Source: Methylobacter tundripaludum SV96
Lineage (GTDB): Bacteria; Pseudomonadota; Gammaproteobacteria; Methylococcales; Methylomonadaceae
NCBI RefSeq assembly: GCF_000190755.2
Contig: NZ_JH109152.1
Coordinates: 1,958,485-2,022,484, forward strand
Direction: 5' to 3'
DNA: 64,000 bases
Shown here: positions 28,486 to 36,899 of the stretch, piece after piece
Layout: every line of letters starts with the position of its first letter
Position numbering within the stretch: position 1 is the first letter of the stretch
The notes under the pieces: generated by a model
What the model was told of the DNA's origin: nothing
The model's database searches: none
What the model saw: the letters and a program-made list of their open reading frames with translations, nothing else
Translations under genes and position numbers: made by a program

Positions 28486-29135
28486 ATAATAAACTCATGA
28501 AATTGCTGGTATCCGCCTGCATTAGCCTGTGCTTGATTATTACCGGAGAGTGGCTGTATGCAAGCTATATGCGACACCGTTTGCTGACGTCGCTTACCTC
28601 GGAAAAACCGCAAGACTATAAAACGGATGAGTTGCCCGAAATAGAATTGACCAAACAGCCGGAAGAAAGTTACGTTGACCTGGTTGCCAGGCCGTTATTT
28701 ATTAAAGACAGAAGGCCGGTAGCTGAGCCGAATCAGGAGACAGCGCAAAGCGCCGCCTCTAAATCCGAGAGCTTTGATTGGCAACTGAACGGAATTTACA
28801 GCACAAAAAAAACCGTCTCGGCCTTATTCGGTCGGCCTAAATCAAAGCTTGTCAAAGATCACACTCGAAAAATAACCGTCGGCGACGATATTGACGGCTG
28901 GAAATTGACTGAAATAAAAAATGACCGGGTCGTGCTTAAACAAGGTAGTACCGAGAAGGAACTACTGCTTCGAAAGCCGAAATTAAAAGCATTACCGCAG
29001 GGGGAAAACAGTCCAACGCCGAGTACACCGGCGCCCGCGCCTGCTACTGCTCCTGCACCAGCGCCTGTTCCAGCAGCTATTCCAGAACCTGCAACAGATA
29101 ATACTGAAGATACACCGGAGGGAAACCCACAATGA
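28482..29135 (+). CDS. GspC/GspN-like T2SS linker protein without a PDZ domain
   Basis: A 217-residue protein with an N-terminal transmembrane helix (about 7-27) and a homology-region-like beta domain at about 95-165 (FDWQLNGIYSTKKTVSALFG, ITVGDDIDGWKLTEI, VVLKQG). A Pro/Ala-rich tail of repeating APAP units runs to the end. The beta domain resembles the HR domain by which GspC contacts secretin N-domains. The PDZ or coiled-coil end of classical GspC is absent. It lies just upstream of gspD, where GspC function is expected. Naming as GspC or GspN is uncertain. Confidence 0.78.
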   Translation: MNNKLMKLLVSACISLCLIITGEWLYASYMRHRLLTSLTSEKPQDYKTDELPEIELTKQPEESYVDLVARPLFIKDRRPVAEPNQETAQSAASKSESFDWQLNGIYSTKKTVSALFGRPKSKLVKDHTRKITVGDDIDGWKLTEIKNDRVVLKQGSTEKELLLRKPKLKALPQGENSPTPSTPAPAPATAPAPAPVPAAIPEPATDNTEDTPEGNPQ

Positions 29136-31270
29136 TTAATATCAAAAAAGTAACAACAACGTCTTGTTTGGTGGTCTTGGGTTTAACGCTGTCAAGTTGT
29201 GAATCGCTCGGGCCTCAGCCTATGGCAAAACTGCCGTTGACGCCGGTGAGAAAAGAGCAAACCGATGTGTCTATTGAACAACTGAAAAACAAAGCGCCCG
29301 CTACTGCGGTAACGCGGGAAAAGCCTGAGTTGTTTCCCGGTACCAACCGGTTTATACCGGGAGCCGCAACGCAGCATAGAACACCCCAAAGCCGCGGCGA
29401 GGGTGCATACAGTCTCAATTTTGATGAAGCCGATTTGGGTGAAGTGGCCAAAGTTATCTTAAGCGACATCCTTGGACAAAACTACGTACTCAGTCCCAAG
29501 GTGGCCGGCAAGGTCACCCTGCAAACGACCGATCCCTTAAGTAAAGAGGAGCTGATTCCCACCCTTGAAATGCTGCTGCGCATGAACAATGCCGTCCTGG
29601 TTAAGGATGCCAGCATTTACCACATCGAACCGGCCAGCGAAGCCCTGTACAGCTCCAGTTTTGCAGCGCCCAATACTGGCGGAAGGTCCGGCTTTCAAGT
29701 CAGGGTTATTCCGGTTAGAAATGTCGCCGTGCAAGATATTGTCGATGTGATCAAACCACTGGTGCAGGAAAAGACCATTCTCAATGTCGATAGTACGCGC
29801 AATATCCTGATCGCATCCGGCACCCCTAATGAACTGGGACGGGTAATGGACATGGTCAGCGTTTTTGATGTCGATGTGTTGAAAGGACAATCTTTTGGCC
29901 TGTTTCCATTAGCCCATGTTGAGCCGGAAACTATTATTAAAGAACTGGAGGAGATTTTTCGTAAAGAGGGCAAGGAAGGAGAGAGTAACTTTTTTCGTTT
30001 TATTCCGGTTGAAAGATTGAATGCCGTGATGGCGATTACGCATCAGGCCGGCTATTTAAAGGATATTGAAAACTGGATATTTCGCCTGGATCGGGCAAAT
30101 ACTGCATCCGGCGGCGGAGTGAATGTTTATAGGGTTCAAAATGTCGATGCTGAAGAACTGGCAGCAACGTTGAATGAGATTTTTACCGGTGCTGCCAAGA
30201 AAGAAAAATCCGCCAAAGTTGCACCTGGAGAAAAGGCGGCTGAATTAACCAATAAAGCGCCTGAAAAACAAAACGTTCCAAAAACATCCACGCCAACCGG
30301 AGAGGCGGAGGTTGCCAATGTGGGCGAGGTAAGAATTATTTCGGACGTGGCCAATAATTCGGTCATTGTTGTCGCCACGCCGCAGGAGTACGAAGTTATT
30401 CTCCCTGTTATCAAGCAGCTGGACTTATTGCCGTTACAGGTGTTGATTGATGCGACTATAGTTTCCGTGAAATTGACAGACTCATTAAAGTACGGAATAC
30501 AATGGTTTTTAGATCATGGCGGCAGTAGCATCAGTAGCGGCAATGGCGCGGCTACACTAGGCAGTATAGCCACGGCAAGTGCTGCGGCTTTTACATCAGG
30601 CGGATTGACCGCAATTTATAACTCCGGCATAGTTAATGCCTTGTTAAGCGCCCAGGCTAATAAAGGCAATGTCAACATTATTTCATCACCCTCTTTAATG
30701 GTGCTGAATAATCAAGAAGCTAAAATCAACGTCGGCGATCAGGTGCCGATACAAACAGGCACGTTAGGAAGCGTCGTCGGTAGTGGTGGCACCACAGGAG
30801 CGACCACCGCTATACAGAGTTCAATACAATACAAGGATACCGGCGTTACCCTGGAGGTTACTCCCAGGGTCAATGCAAACGGCATGGTTATTATGGACAT
30901 AAAGCAAACTGTTAGCTCTGCTGTCAAAACGGAGACAGGGGTTAATACTTCACCCACCATCCAGAAAAAAGAGATTGAGAGTTCTGTCGCTGTACAGGAT
31001 AGTGAAACTATCGTGTTAGGCGGTTTGATTGACAATAACAATAGTAATGCAATTGGAGGAATTCCTTGGCTAAATGAGCTGCCATGGATAGGGCCATTAT
31101 TCGGCAATACGGACAGAGAAAATATCAAAAATGAACTCGTTGTTCTGATTACACCGCGCGTAGTAAAAAGCAAGCAGGATTCCAGGCTGATTTCTGACGA
31201 ATTCAAGCGCAAATTAACCGGAATTTATGAGTATAAAGCCGCTGCTCCAGGAAGTCCGGCAGTAGAATAG
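29132..31270 (+). CDS. gspD: Type II secretion secretin GspD (lipoprotein form)
   Basis: Outer-membrane channel of the T2SS. The 712 residues begin with a lipoprotein-type signal (LVVLGLTLSSC), unlike the usual GspD signal peptide. An N0 domain follows at about 90-160 (YSLNFDEADLGEVAKVILSD), then N1-N3 domains with the characteristic VIPVRNVAVQDIVDVIKPLV and NNSVIVVATPQEYEVI. The secretin core ends with VPIQTG...VTLEVTPRVN...IVLGGLIDNN...LVVLITPRVV. A Lys/Ala-rich linker interrupts N2-N3 near 355-395. Last gene of the operon; lipidation could make it self-piloting. Confidence 0.95.
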   Translation: MINIKKVTTTSCLVVLGLTLSSCESLGPQPMAKLPLTPVRKEQTDVSIEQLKNKAPATAVTREKPELFPGTNRFIPGAATQHRTPQSRGEGAYSLNFDEADLGEVAKVILSDILGQNYVLSPKVAGKVTLQTTDPLSKEELIPTLEMLLRMNNAVLVKDASIYHIEPASEALYSSSFAAPNTGGRSGFQVRVIPVRNVAVQDIVDVIKPLVQEKTILNVDSTRNILIASGTPNELGRVMDMVSVFDVDVLKGQSFGLFPLAHVEPETIIKELEEIFRKEGKEGESNFFRFIPVERLNAVMAITHQAGYLKDIENWIFRLDRANTASGGGVNVYRVQNVDAEELAATLNEIFTGAAKKEKSAKVAPGEKAAELTNKAPEKQNVPKTSTPTGEAEVANVGEVRIISDVANNSVIVVATPQEYEVILPVIKQLDLLPLQVLIDATIVSVKLTDSLKYGIQWFLDHGGSSISSGNGAATLGSIATASAAAFTSGGLTAIYNSGIVNALLSAQANKGNVNIISSPSLMVLNNQEAKINVGDQVPIQTGTLGSVVGSGGTTGATTAIQSSIQYKDTGVTLEVTPRVNANGMVIMDIKQTVSSAVKTETGVNTSPTIQKKEIESSVAVQDSETIVLGGLIDNNNSNAIGGIPWLNELPWIGPLFGNTDRENIKNELVVLITPRVVKSKQDSRLISDEFKRKLTGIYEYKAAAPGSPAVE

Positions 31271-31353
31271 CCGATGAGAAAAACTTTGTGGTAAATGGCG
31301 TTATGCAGGGGTGCAAGCCGGGTGCAGTGCGCCCCGGCCGGCTGCCAACTATT

Positions 31354-32007
31354 TTAAAGCGTAGTTACTTCATTACCCTTGCCGATTAACACGACATCCG
31401 CAGGGCGCATCGCAAAAATGCCGACGGTGACTACGCCGGTAATATTGTTGATGATTTGTTCCAGTTTGATCGGCTCGATAATATCCAGGTTATGCACATC
31501 GAGAATCACATTGTGGTTATCGGTAATAAAGTTTTCCCGCCATACCGGCTGACCGCCTAATTTAACAAGCTCTCGGGCAACATAACTTCTGGCCATCGGA
31601 ACGACTTCAACCGGCAAAGGGAATTTGCCCAGCACATCGACGCATTTGGTCTCGTCGGCAATACAGACGAATTTTTTGCTGGCTGCGGCGATAATCTTTT
31701 CGCGAGTCAACGCGCCGCCGCCGCCTTTGACCAGCTGTTTATGGGGATTGACTTCGTCTGCTCCGTCCACATAAACGTCCAGCGTACCCACCGCATTCAA
31801 ATCAAGCACCGGGATGCCGATTTTCTTTAAGCGTTCGGTACTTGCAATCGAGCTGGAAACAGCGCCCTCAATATCCGCCCTGAAATCGACCAAATAATCA
31901 ATAAAGTGATTAACGGTAGAACCTGTACCTACGCCGATAATGGCAACATCTTTAATATAGTGTAAAGCGGCTTGAGCCACTTTTTGCTTTAGTTCATCTT
32001 GAGTCAT
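31354..32007 (-). CDS. rpiA: Ribose-5-phosphate isomerase A
   Basis: Interconverts ribose 5-phosphate and ribulose 5-phosphate. At 217 residues it has normal RpiA length. Visible motifs are [14 protein letters not shown] (substrate phosphate loop), [19 protein letters not shown] with catalytic Asp residues, and [12 protein letters not shown] with the catalytic Glu. It converges on gspD. In a ribulose-monophosphate-cycle organism it would also feed formaldehyde fixation, which is inference. Confidence 0.97.
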   Translation of the reverse strand: MTQDELKQKVAQAALHYIKDVAIIGVGTGSTVNHFIDYLVDFRADIEGAVSSSIASTERLKKIGIPVLDLNAVGTLDVYVDGADEVNPHKQLVKGGGGALTREKIIAAASKKFVCIADETKCVDVLGKFPLPVEVVPMARSYVARELVKLGGQPVWRENFITDNHNVILDVHNLDIIEPIKLEQIINNITGVVTVGIFAMRPADVVLIGKGNEVTTL

Positions 32008-32112
32008 AAGGTTATCCTGATTTTAGTTATAGGTATGTAAAGGGTGTGTGATAATACAGCAGATAGAGTTGTCCGGAAAAGTTTTGTTCTCTCGGGCAGA
32101 AAGACATCCGCT

Positions 32113-32166
32113 GTAGCGCGTGCCATGCGCACCGTGGGAGCTAAGGTGCGCACAGCGCACCCTACG
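32113..32166. repeat. Intergenic palindromic repeat, family K copy 1
   Basis: Two inverted pieces, GCGCGTGCCATGCGCACC and GGTGCGCACAGCGCACCCTA, lie between divergent rpiA and recC. The CGTAGGGTG end is shared with 36765-36845. Confidence 0.6.
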
Positions 32167-32252
32167 TTTACAGGATAAACTTATCTCGATCGCTATACAA
32201 AGATTACCCCGCTGATTTTTAAAAAATGCCGCTACGATAAATTAAAGCCCTC

Positions 32253-35200
32253 ATGTTCATCCTGCACAGCTCCAATAAAACCGAAAACCTGGTCTTTCAC
32301 CTGACCGCCGTCATTGAGAACTCGGCGCTGGCATCGCCTTTTGCCAAGGAAGTCTTCTTGATTCAAAGCCAGGGCATGGAACGGTGGTTATCGCAGCAGT
32401 TAGCCAGTCAATTTAAAGTCTGGGGGAATTACGAGTTTTTATTTCCCGGCAAGTTTTTCAGCTCTCTGGCGCAGAACATCGACAGCCGCTTAAGCGATGC
32501 GGCTTTCGAGCGTAATTTAATGCTCTGGCGGATTGAAGCGTTGCTGCGTCGACTGCCAGGGATGACGGCCGAGACTGCTCCCGGCAGTCCTCGGCATTTC
32601 CTCCCTCCCTGGAGGTCAGAAGTGTCGCAATCGGTAGGGAACCGATGCGACCGATTGGACGGCGAGGTGTTTTTGCCGTTAACGCAATACCTGTCCGGCG
32701 AAAATGTCGCCTTAAAACGCTACCAGCTGGCCCAGCAGCTGGCGCAGATTTTCGACCAATACCAGATGATGCGGCCGGATATGCTGGCGGCCTGGCAAAA
32801 GGGCCAATTGCTGCATCAAACGGCAACCGAACGCTGGCAACAAGCAGTGTGGCTGCAAATAACCGAGCAGACCGGCAACAAGCACCGGGGCTCGTTATGG
32901 CTGGATGTAATCGCCAAGTTGAATGCCGCAGAAGAAGGCGCGTTTAGCGCGCAATTGCCGGAGCGGATTTCGGTGTTCGGACTTAATACCATGCCGCCGT
33001 TATTTTTAAGTTATTTGGAAGGCCTGTCCAAACATTGCCAACTGCATCTTTATTTACTCAATCCGGCACAGGATTTTTGGGCCGATCTGGCCAGCAAACG
33101 GCAGAGAGCGAACGACGAAAATTTTACCGGCCATCCCTTGTTATCGACATTAGGCCAACAGGGGCGCGAGTTTCAGGAGATGTTGCTGGAGCAGGCGCAA
33201 TTCGATTTGGAACCGGAAAGCTTTGAGCTGAGCGAGGCGCAAAATAATCTGCAACGGCTGCAAAACGGTATTTTAAATAATAGCCTGGATGAACAGCCGC
33301 TTCAAAAAGACGACTCGATCAGCATTCATGCCTGCCACTCCCGAATGCGCGAGGTGGAAGTGTTAAAAAACCAGCTGCTGCAAGGACTGGAAAACGACCC
33401 GACGCTGGAGCTGCGCGACATTGTGGTGATGGCGCCTGATATTCAGGTGTACGAGCCGTTTATTTCCGCCGTGTTCGACGACATCCAACATGCCATCGCC
33501 GACCGCAGCTTGCGCCTGAGCAACAACGCGCTGGACGCCTTCATCCGCTTTTTGGACTTAAGCCAAAGCCGTTTCGGCTGGCAGACAGTGCTGGATTTAC
33601 TGGAGCAGCCGGTGGTGTATCCGGGTTTCGGCTTGTCCGAGGTCGACCTGGAGCTGATCAATCACTGGGTTCAGGATACCCATGTGCGCTGGGGCAAGTC
33701 GGCGCAACACAAGCAAGAACTCGGCCTCCCCGAACTGAGCGAAAACACCTGGCAGGCGACGCTGGACCGGTTGCTGATGGGCTATGCGGTAGGCAGCGAT
33801 CAGGATTTTGTTGCCGACGTATTGCCTTATCGGGATATTGAAGGCTCCTCGGCGCTGGCCTTGGGCGGCTTGTGCGATTTTATGCAGCTGTTGTTTAAAG
33901 CCGGCAAGGAACTCAAACAGGCGAAACCGCTAAAAAACTGGAGCACACAGCTTTATTATTACGCCGACCAGTTATTGGCGGCTGCGGAACCGGTCGAACG
34001 CCAGCAGCTTAACGAACTGCTGGCGGAATTATCCGCCGAGCTGGCCGCCGTGCACAATGACGATGTCGAGCTGCAAGTGATTATCAGCTGGCTGGAAGGC
34101 ATGGTCGCCGAGCGCAAATCATCCAACGGTTTTTTGCGCGGCCAGCTGACCTTTTGTTCGATGCTGCCGATGCGGTCTATTCCGTTCAAAGTGATTGCGC
34201 TGTTGGGCATGAATGACGGCGAGTTCCCCAAAATCGACCGTAACCCGACCTTTGACTTGCTGGCCCAACACTTTCGCAAAGGCGACCGCTCGCGCCGCAG
34301 CGATGACCGCTATCAGTTCCTGGAAATCCTGTTGTCGGCCAGACAGCAGCTGATTATGACCTACATCGGCCAGTCGATCAGCCACAACGACGCCATTCCG
34401 CCGTCGGTGGTGATCAGCGAATTGCTGGAGGTTTTGCAGCGCGGCGGCGACTTGATTACCCGGCACCCGCTACAGCCATTCAGTCGGCGTTATTTCGACG
34501 GAACTTCGGATGTATTCAGCTTTTCCGAAGCCGATTGCGAAACCGCCAGGGCATTGTCCCGTAGGGGCGACCGGCCGGTCGCCCAAGCTGACTTGTGGTG
34601 GCAAGGCGCCCTCCCCCCAGAAACCGAGGAAACCGAAGTCATCGAGCTAAGCGAATTGTTCAGTTTCTTCCGGCATCCTCAACGTCACTTCATGCAGCGA
34701 CAAATGGATTTACGCTTTAGCGGCATGGAAGCCGATGCCGAAGAGCGTGAGCCGTTTTCTGTCGCCAAGCTGGAGGGTTACGCTATTTATCATGAATGGA
34801 TACACGAGGCGCTAAACGGCAAACCGGTCGCGGTAAAAAAACTGCAGGCCCAAGGTCGGTGGTTGGCGGGAGTGCCGGGAGAGCTGGAGTTCGACCGACA
34901 GCAGCAGGTAATTAATGGCTTTGTCGAACGAATCAAAGCCAAAAACCTGGGCGAGCCGTTGGACGATTTACCGGTAGACATAAGCATCAACGGCTACCGC
35001 TTGGTCGGCAAGCTCGGCAACCTTTATCAACACGGCAGCCTGTTTTATCGCTACGCCGATCTTAAGGGCAAGGATTTTGTCTGTGCGTTGCTGCATCACC
35101 TCATCATTAACGCAGTTCAGCCGCAGTCGTCGTTTTTGCTCAGCACCGATGAGGACTTGGAATTTATGCCCGAACATTGCCAGCCGGAGCAGCTGAGCGC

Positions 35201-35486
35201 ATTGATAGAAATATACCGGCTAGGCCGAAAACAGCCCGATGCGTTTTTTGTCGAACCGGCCATGGCCTACATCAAACAGGCCCACAAGCTGAAAGCCAGC
35301 AGCCGCGCCTCAAAGTCGGCGTTGGATGCCGCAATCGAGCAATTGTCCAGAGCCGTAGAGCAACCCTACGAGCCGGAACTCAGGCGGCTTTACGGCAATG
35401 TGGCGGACTTGGGGCCGGTGCTGGGTGAGTCGTTTGAGTTGCAATGCCAAAGTTTGTTGCAGCCGGTTTGGGATTCAACGCATTAA
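32253..35486 (+). CDS. recC: Exodeoxyribonuclease V gamma subunit RecC
   Basis: Chi-recognition subunit of RecBCD. The 1077 residues start with MFILHSSNKTENLVFHL and contain SQGMERWLSQQLA near 36-48, the helicase-like INVFGLNTMPP-type segment (ISVFGLNTMPPLFL, about 236), KVIALLGMNDGEFPKIDRNPTFDLL near 648 and the C-terminal nuclease-like fold. Two palindromic repeats are read through in frame: one encodes residues 102-134 and one encodes about 770-778. No recB or recD follows; those genes must lie elsewhere if the complex is intact. Confidence 0.94.
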   Translation: MFILHSSNKTENLVFHLTAVIENSALASPFAKEVFLIQSQGMERWLSQQLASQFKVWGNYEFLFPGKFFSSLAQNIDSRLSDAAFERNLMLWRIEALLRRLPGMTAETAPGSPRHFLPPWRSEVSQSVGNRCDRLDGEVFLPLTQYLSGENVALKRYQLAQQLAQIFDQYQMMRPDMLAAWQKGQLLHQTATERWQQAVWLQITEQTGNKHRGSLWLDVIAKLNAAEEGAFSAQLPERISVFGLNTMPPLFLSYLEGLSKHCQLHLYLLNPAQDFWADLASKRQRANDENFTGHPLLSTLGQQGREFQEMLLEQAQFDLEPESFELSEAQNNLQRLQNGILNNSLDEQPLQKDDSISIHACHSRMREVEVLKNQLLQGLENDPTLELRDIVVMAPDIQVYEPFISAVFDDIQHAIADRSLRLSNNALDAFIRFLDLSQSRFGWQTVLDLLEQPVVYPGFGLSEVDLELINHWVQDTHVRWGKSAQHKQELGLPELSENTWQATLDRLLMGYAVGSDQDFVADVLPYRDIEGSSALALGGLCDFMQLLFKAGKELKQAKPLKNWSTQLYYYADQLLAAAEPVERQQLNELLAELSAELAAVHNDDVELQVIISWLEGMVAERKSSNGFLRGQLTFCSMLPMRSIPFKVIALLGMNDGEFPKIDRNPTFDLLAQHFRKGDRSRRSDDRYQFLEILLSARQQLIMTYIGQSISHNDAIPPSVVISELLEVLQRGGDLITRHPLQPFSRRYFDGTSDVFSFSEADCETARALSRRGDRPVAQADLWWQGALPPETEETEVIELSELFSFFRHPQRHFMQRQMDLRFSGMEADAEEREPFSVAKLEGYAIYHEWIHEALNGKPVAVKKLQAQGRWLAGVPGELEFDRQQQVINGFVERIKAKNLGEPLDDLPVDISINGYRLVGKLGNLYQHGSLFYRYADLKGKDFVCALLHHLIINAVQPQSSFLLSTDEDLEFMPEHCQPEQLSALIEIYRLGRKQPDAFFVEPAMAYIKQAHKLKASSRASKSALDAAIEQLSRAVEQPYEPELRRLYGNVADLGPVLGESFELQCQSLLQPVWDSTH
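32556..32653. repeat. Palindromic element inserted in frame in recC (includes family B copy 2)
   Basis: A nested palindrome (CCAGGGA to TCCCTGG outer, GCCGAG-ACTGC to GCAGT-CTCGGC inner, 32556-32612) is followed directly by a 35-nt family B copy (32619-32653). The family B part matches the mltF-start element at 33 of 35 bases. It encodes about 33 residues, rich in Pro, Ser and Arg, at a point between the conserved LMWRIEALLRRLP helix and FLPLTQYL, where RecC homologues as I recall them are shorter. Confidence 0.8.
34561..34584. repeat. Perfect 20-bp palindrome within recC (family C)
   Basis: GTAGG precedes and overlaps the perfect palindrome GGGCGACCGGCCGGTCGCCC (34565-34584). GTAGGGGCGACC elements are widespread REP-like sequences in several phyla. 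Here the element encodes about nine residues (RRGDRPVAQ) in frame within the C-terminal third of recC. Confidence 0.75.
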
Positions 35487-35620
35487 AAACAAATCAGCCT
35501 CAATCCCGCCGCCCATCAACTTTTTAAGCGCGGAAGCTGGGTTGTTTTTGTTTGTATGCCATATTCTGTTGTTTTATACTCGACCCAAGCAAAACAATCA
35601 ATTGGATGGAATGATGAGGG

Positions 35621-35666
35621 ATATACGACAAAATAGGTTTTTTATAAGACAATCTATGTCGTATAT
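35621..35666. repeat. 10-bp inverted repeat at the left edge of the cassette-like patch
   Basis: ATATACGACA (35621-35630) and TGTCGTATAT (35657-35666) flank 26 bp of AT-rich DNA. A GTTAGCC heptamer, resembling an attC right end, follows at 35672-35678, four bases before the next start codon. Confidence 0.5.
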
Positions 35667-35681
35667 ATTATGTTAGCCGCC

Positions 35682-36212
35682 ATGAATACGCCACTCTCGC
35701 CGCAAGAACGAATGGATGCCGCGTTTAACAATTACTTCGCGCTGTCAGACATCTTGCAGAAAGACCTATTGGCCTTACTTGATGGTGAATCCGACTCGCA
35801 GCATTGGCGCCGCAACTACATTCGCGTCAGTGCGTCGCTTATTGAAGGCTACGTACATTGTCTTCGCGAAATGTGCGCGGTCAGCTTCGAGTGCATTGCA
35901 CCTGAAATCGGTCAAAAAGAGACGGAAGTCCTCCGTTCAGAGCGTAACTTCGATGCGAACGAGCGCATAAAGCTCACTCTTCGTGTTGCGTACAAACTAT
36001 TTGAGTTGCAGCCCGCGCCAAACTTCGGCGGCTCTGAGTGGCATCGCGCGCAACGCGTTCTTAAAAAGCGCCATCTTCTTATGCACCCAAAGAGTTCCAC
36101 CGACCTTCAGATTTCAGACGATTTATGGGATGAACTGTATGGTGACGTTACTTGGTTAATTGAACAGCTTTTCAACTTCATGTCTGCGCTAGAGAAGAAG
36201 CATGGCTACTAA
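35682..36212 (+). CDS. Unrecognised protein of a gene-cassette-like unit
   Basis: The ATG at 35682 gives 176 residues; the frame is also open from an ATG at 35670, but that one overlaps the presumed cassette boundary. The product is largely helical, with conserved-looking stretches IEGYVHCLREMCAVSFE and RAQRVLKKRHLLMHPKSSTD. It has no signal peptide or membrane segment. Its stop codon falls within the left end of the attC-like site at 36207, exactly as in mobile integron cassettes. I do not recognise the family. Confidence 0.72.
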   Translation: MNTPLSPQERMDAAFNNYFALSDILQKDLLALLDGESDSQHWRRNYIRVSASLIEGYVHCLREMCAVSFECIAPEIGQKETEVLRSERNFDANERIKLTLRVAYKLFELQPAPNFGGSEWHRAQRVLKKRHLLMHPKSSTDLQISDDLWDELYGDVTWLIEQLFNFMSALEKKHGY

Positions 36213-36269
36213 CCCTGCGCTCAAGTGGGACTGCGCAAAAGCACGCCGCTCCTTAGCTCCACGTTAGGC
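36207..36269 (+). other. attC-like integron recombination site
   Basis: A 63-nt imperfect palindrome starting TACTAAC and ending GTTAGGC (36263-36269), the canonical right core GTTRRRY. Left and right halves pair in the attC manner: CTAAC with GTTAG, GCTCAAG with CTTAGC plus an unpaired base, and a GC-rich inner stem around AAAA. It joins the stop of one small gene to the start of another (ATG 36284). No integrase gene is in the window. Confidence 0.75.
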
Positions 36270-36283
36270 AATAATAGAGAAAA

Positions 36284-36742
36284 ATGCGAGTAATCATCGG
36301 TCTTGTTTTCTTCATAGGTTTCCTCGGAGTTTGTAACGCAAAGTGTCTATTCATGCCACTGGTAACCGCCGAAATAGAGTTTGAGCAATGCCAAGGAGTG
36401 AAATTTGATGCTTCAAAATCCAAAATCGATTGGTTTCCTGGAAAACCCGAATACATCCAACAGCAGGGCGAGACAATAGTCGGCACGTTAATTGTCGGTA
36501 AAATTAAGTCCTCTGGCTTTGAACAGAAAAAATCAGGATACAAAACTCCTAGTTCGTGGAGAAAAGGCTCAATAAAGACATTATTTATCGAGCGTGATTC
36601 GCAAGAAATTTGCCCAGAAGTCTTTCCGGGTACTTATAGAGTAAAGCAGTCGGAGAGATGCTGTGATGTATTGCCCTTTAGCGGAGAGTGCTTGGTTCCA
36701 AGCACCATTTCCGTGGTTGAGATAATGAAGTCAACGCGGTAA
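36284..36742 (+). CDS. Secreted cysteine-containing protein of unknown function (second cassette gene)
   Basis: A 152-residue product with a signal peptide (IIGLVFFIGFLGVCNA, cleavage near residue 20) and a mature chain with several Cys (KCLF, EQCQG, EICPE, ERCCDV, GECLV), suggesting disulfides in the periplasm or outside the cell. It starts 15 nt after the attC-like GTTAGGC, as cassette genes do. No attC-like site follows it; a family K repeat comes instead, so its cassette may be truncated. Family unrecognised. Confidence 0.7.
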   Translation: MRVIIGLVFFIGFLGVCNAKCLFMPLVTAEIEFEQCQGVKFDASKSKIDWFPGKPEYIQQQGETIVGTLIVGKIKSSGFEQKKSGYKTPSSWRKGSIKTLFIERDSQEICPEVFPGTYRVKQSERCCDVLPFSGECLVPSTISVVEIMKSTR

Positions 36743-36764
36743 TGCGTTTCCGGTGCAATAGGGC

Positions 36765-36845
36765 CGTAGGGTGTGGTAAGGAACGAACCGCACCTTTTAC
36801 GTTACTCTCGATTGATGCGGTTCACTGTGTTCACCTTACCCTACG
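36765..36845. repeat. Intergenic palindromic repeat, family K copy 2
   Basis: CGTAGGGTGTGGTAAGGAAC with AACCGCACC on the left, and GCGGTT with GTGTTCACCTTACCCTACG on the right, form two nested inverted arms around a short centre. It separates the second cassette-like gene from the 36900 gene and is related to 32113-32166. Confidence 0.7.
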
Positions 36846-36899
36846 ATTTAAACGACTATCACGACATTTTGCAGCTATTAAACATTTTTAGGAAAACGC

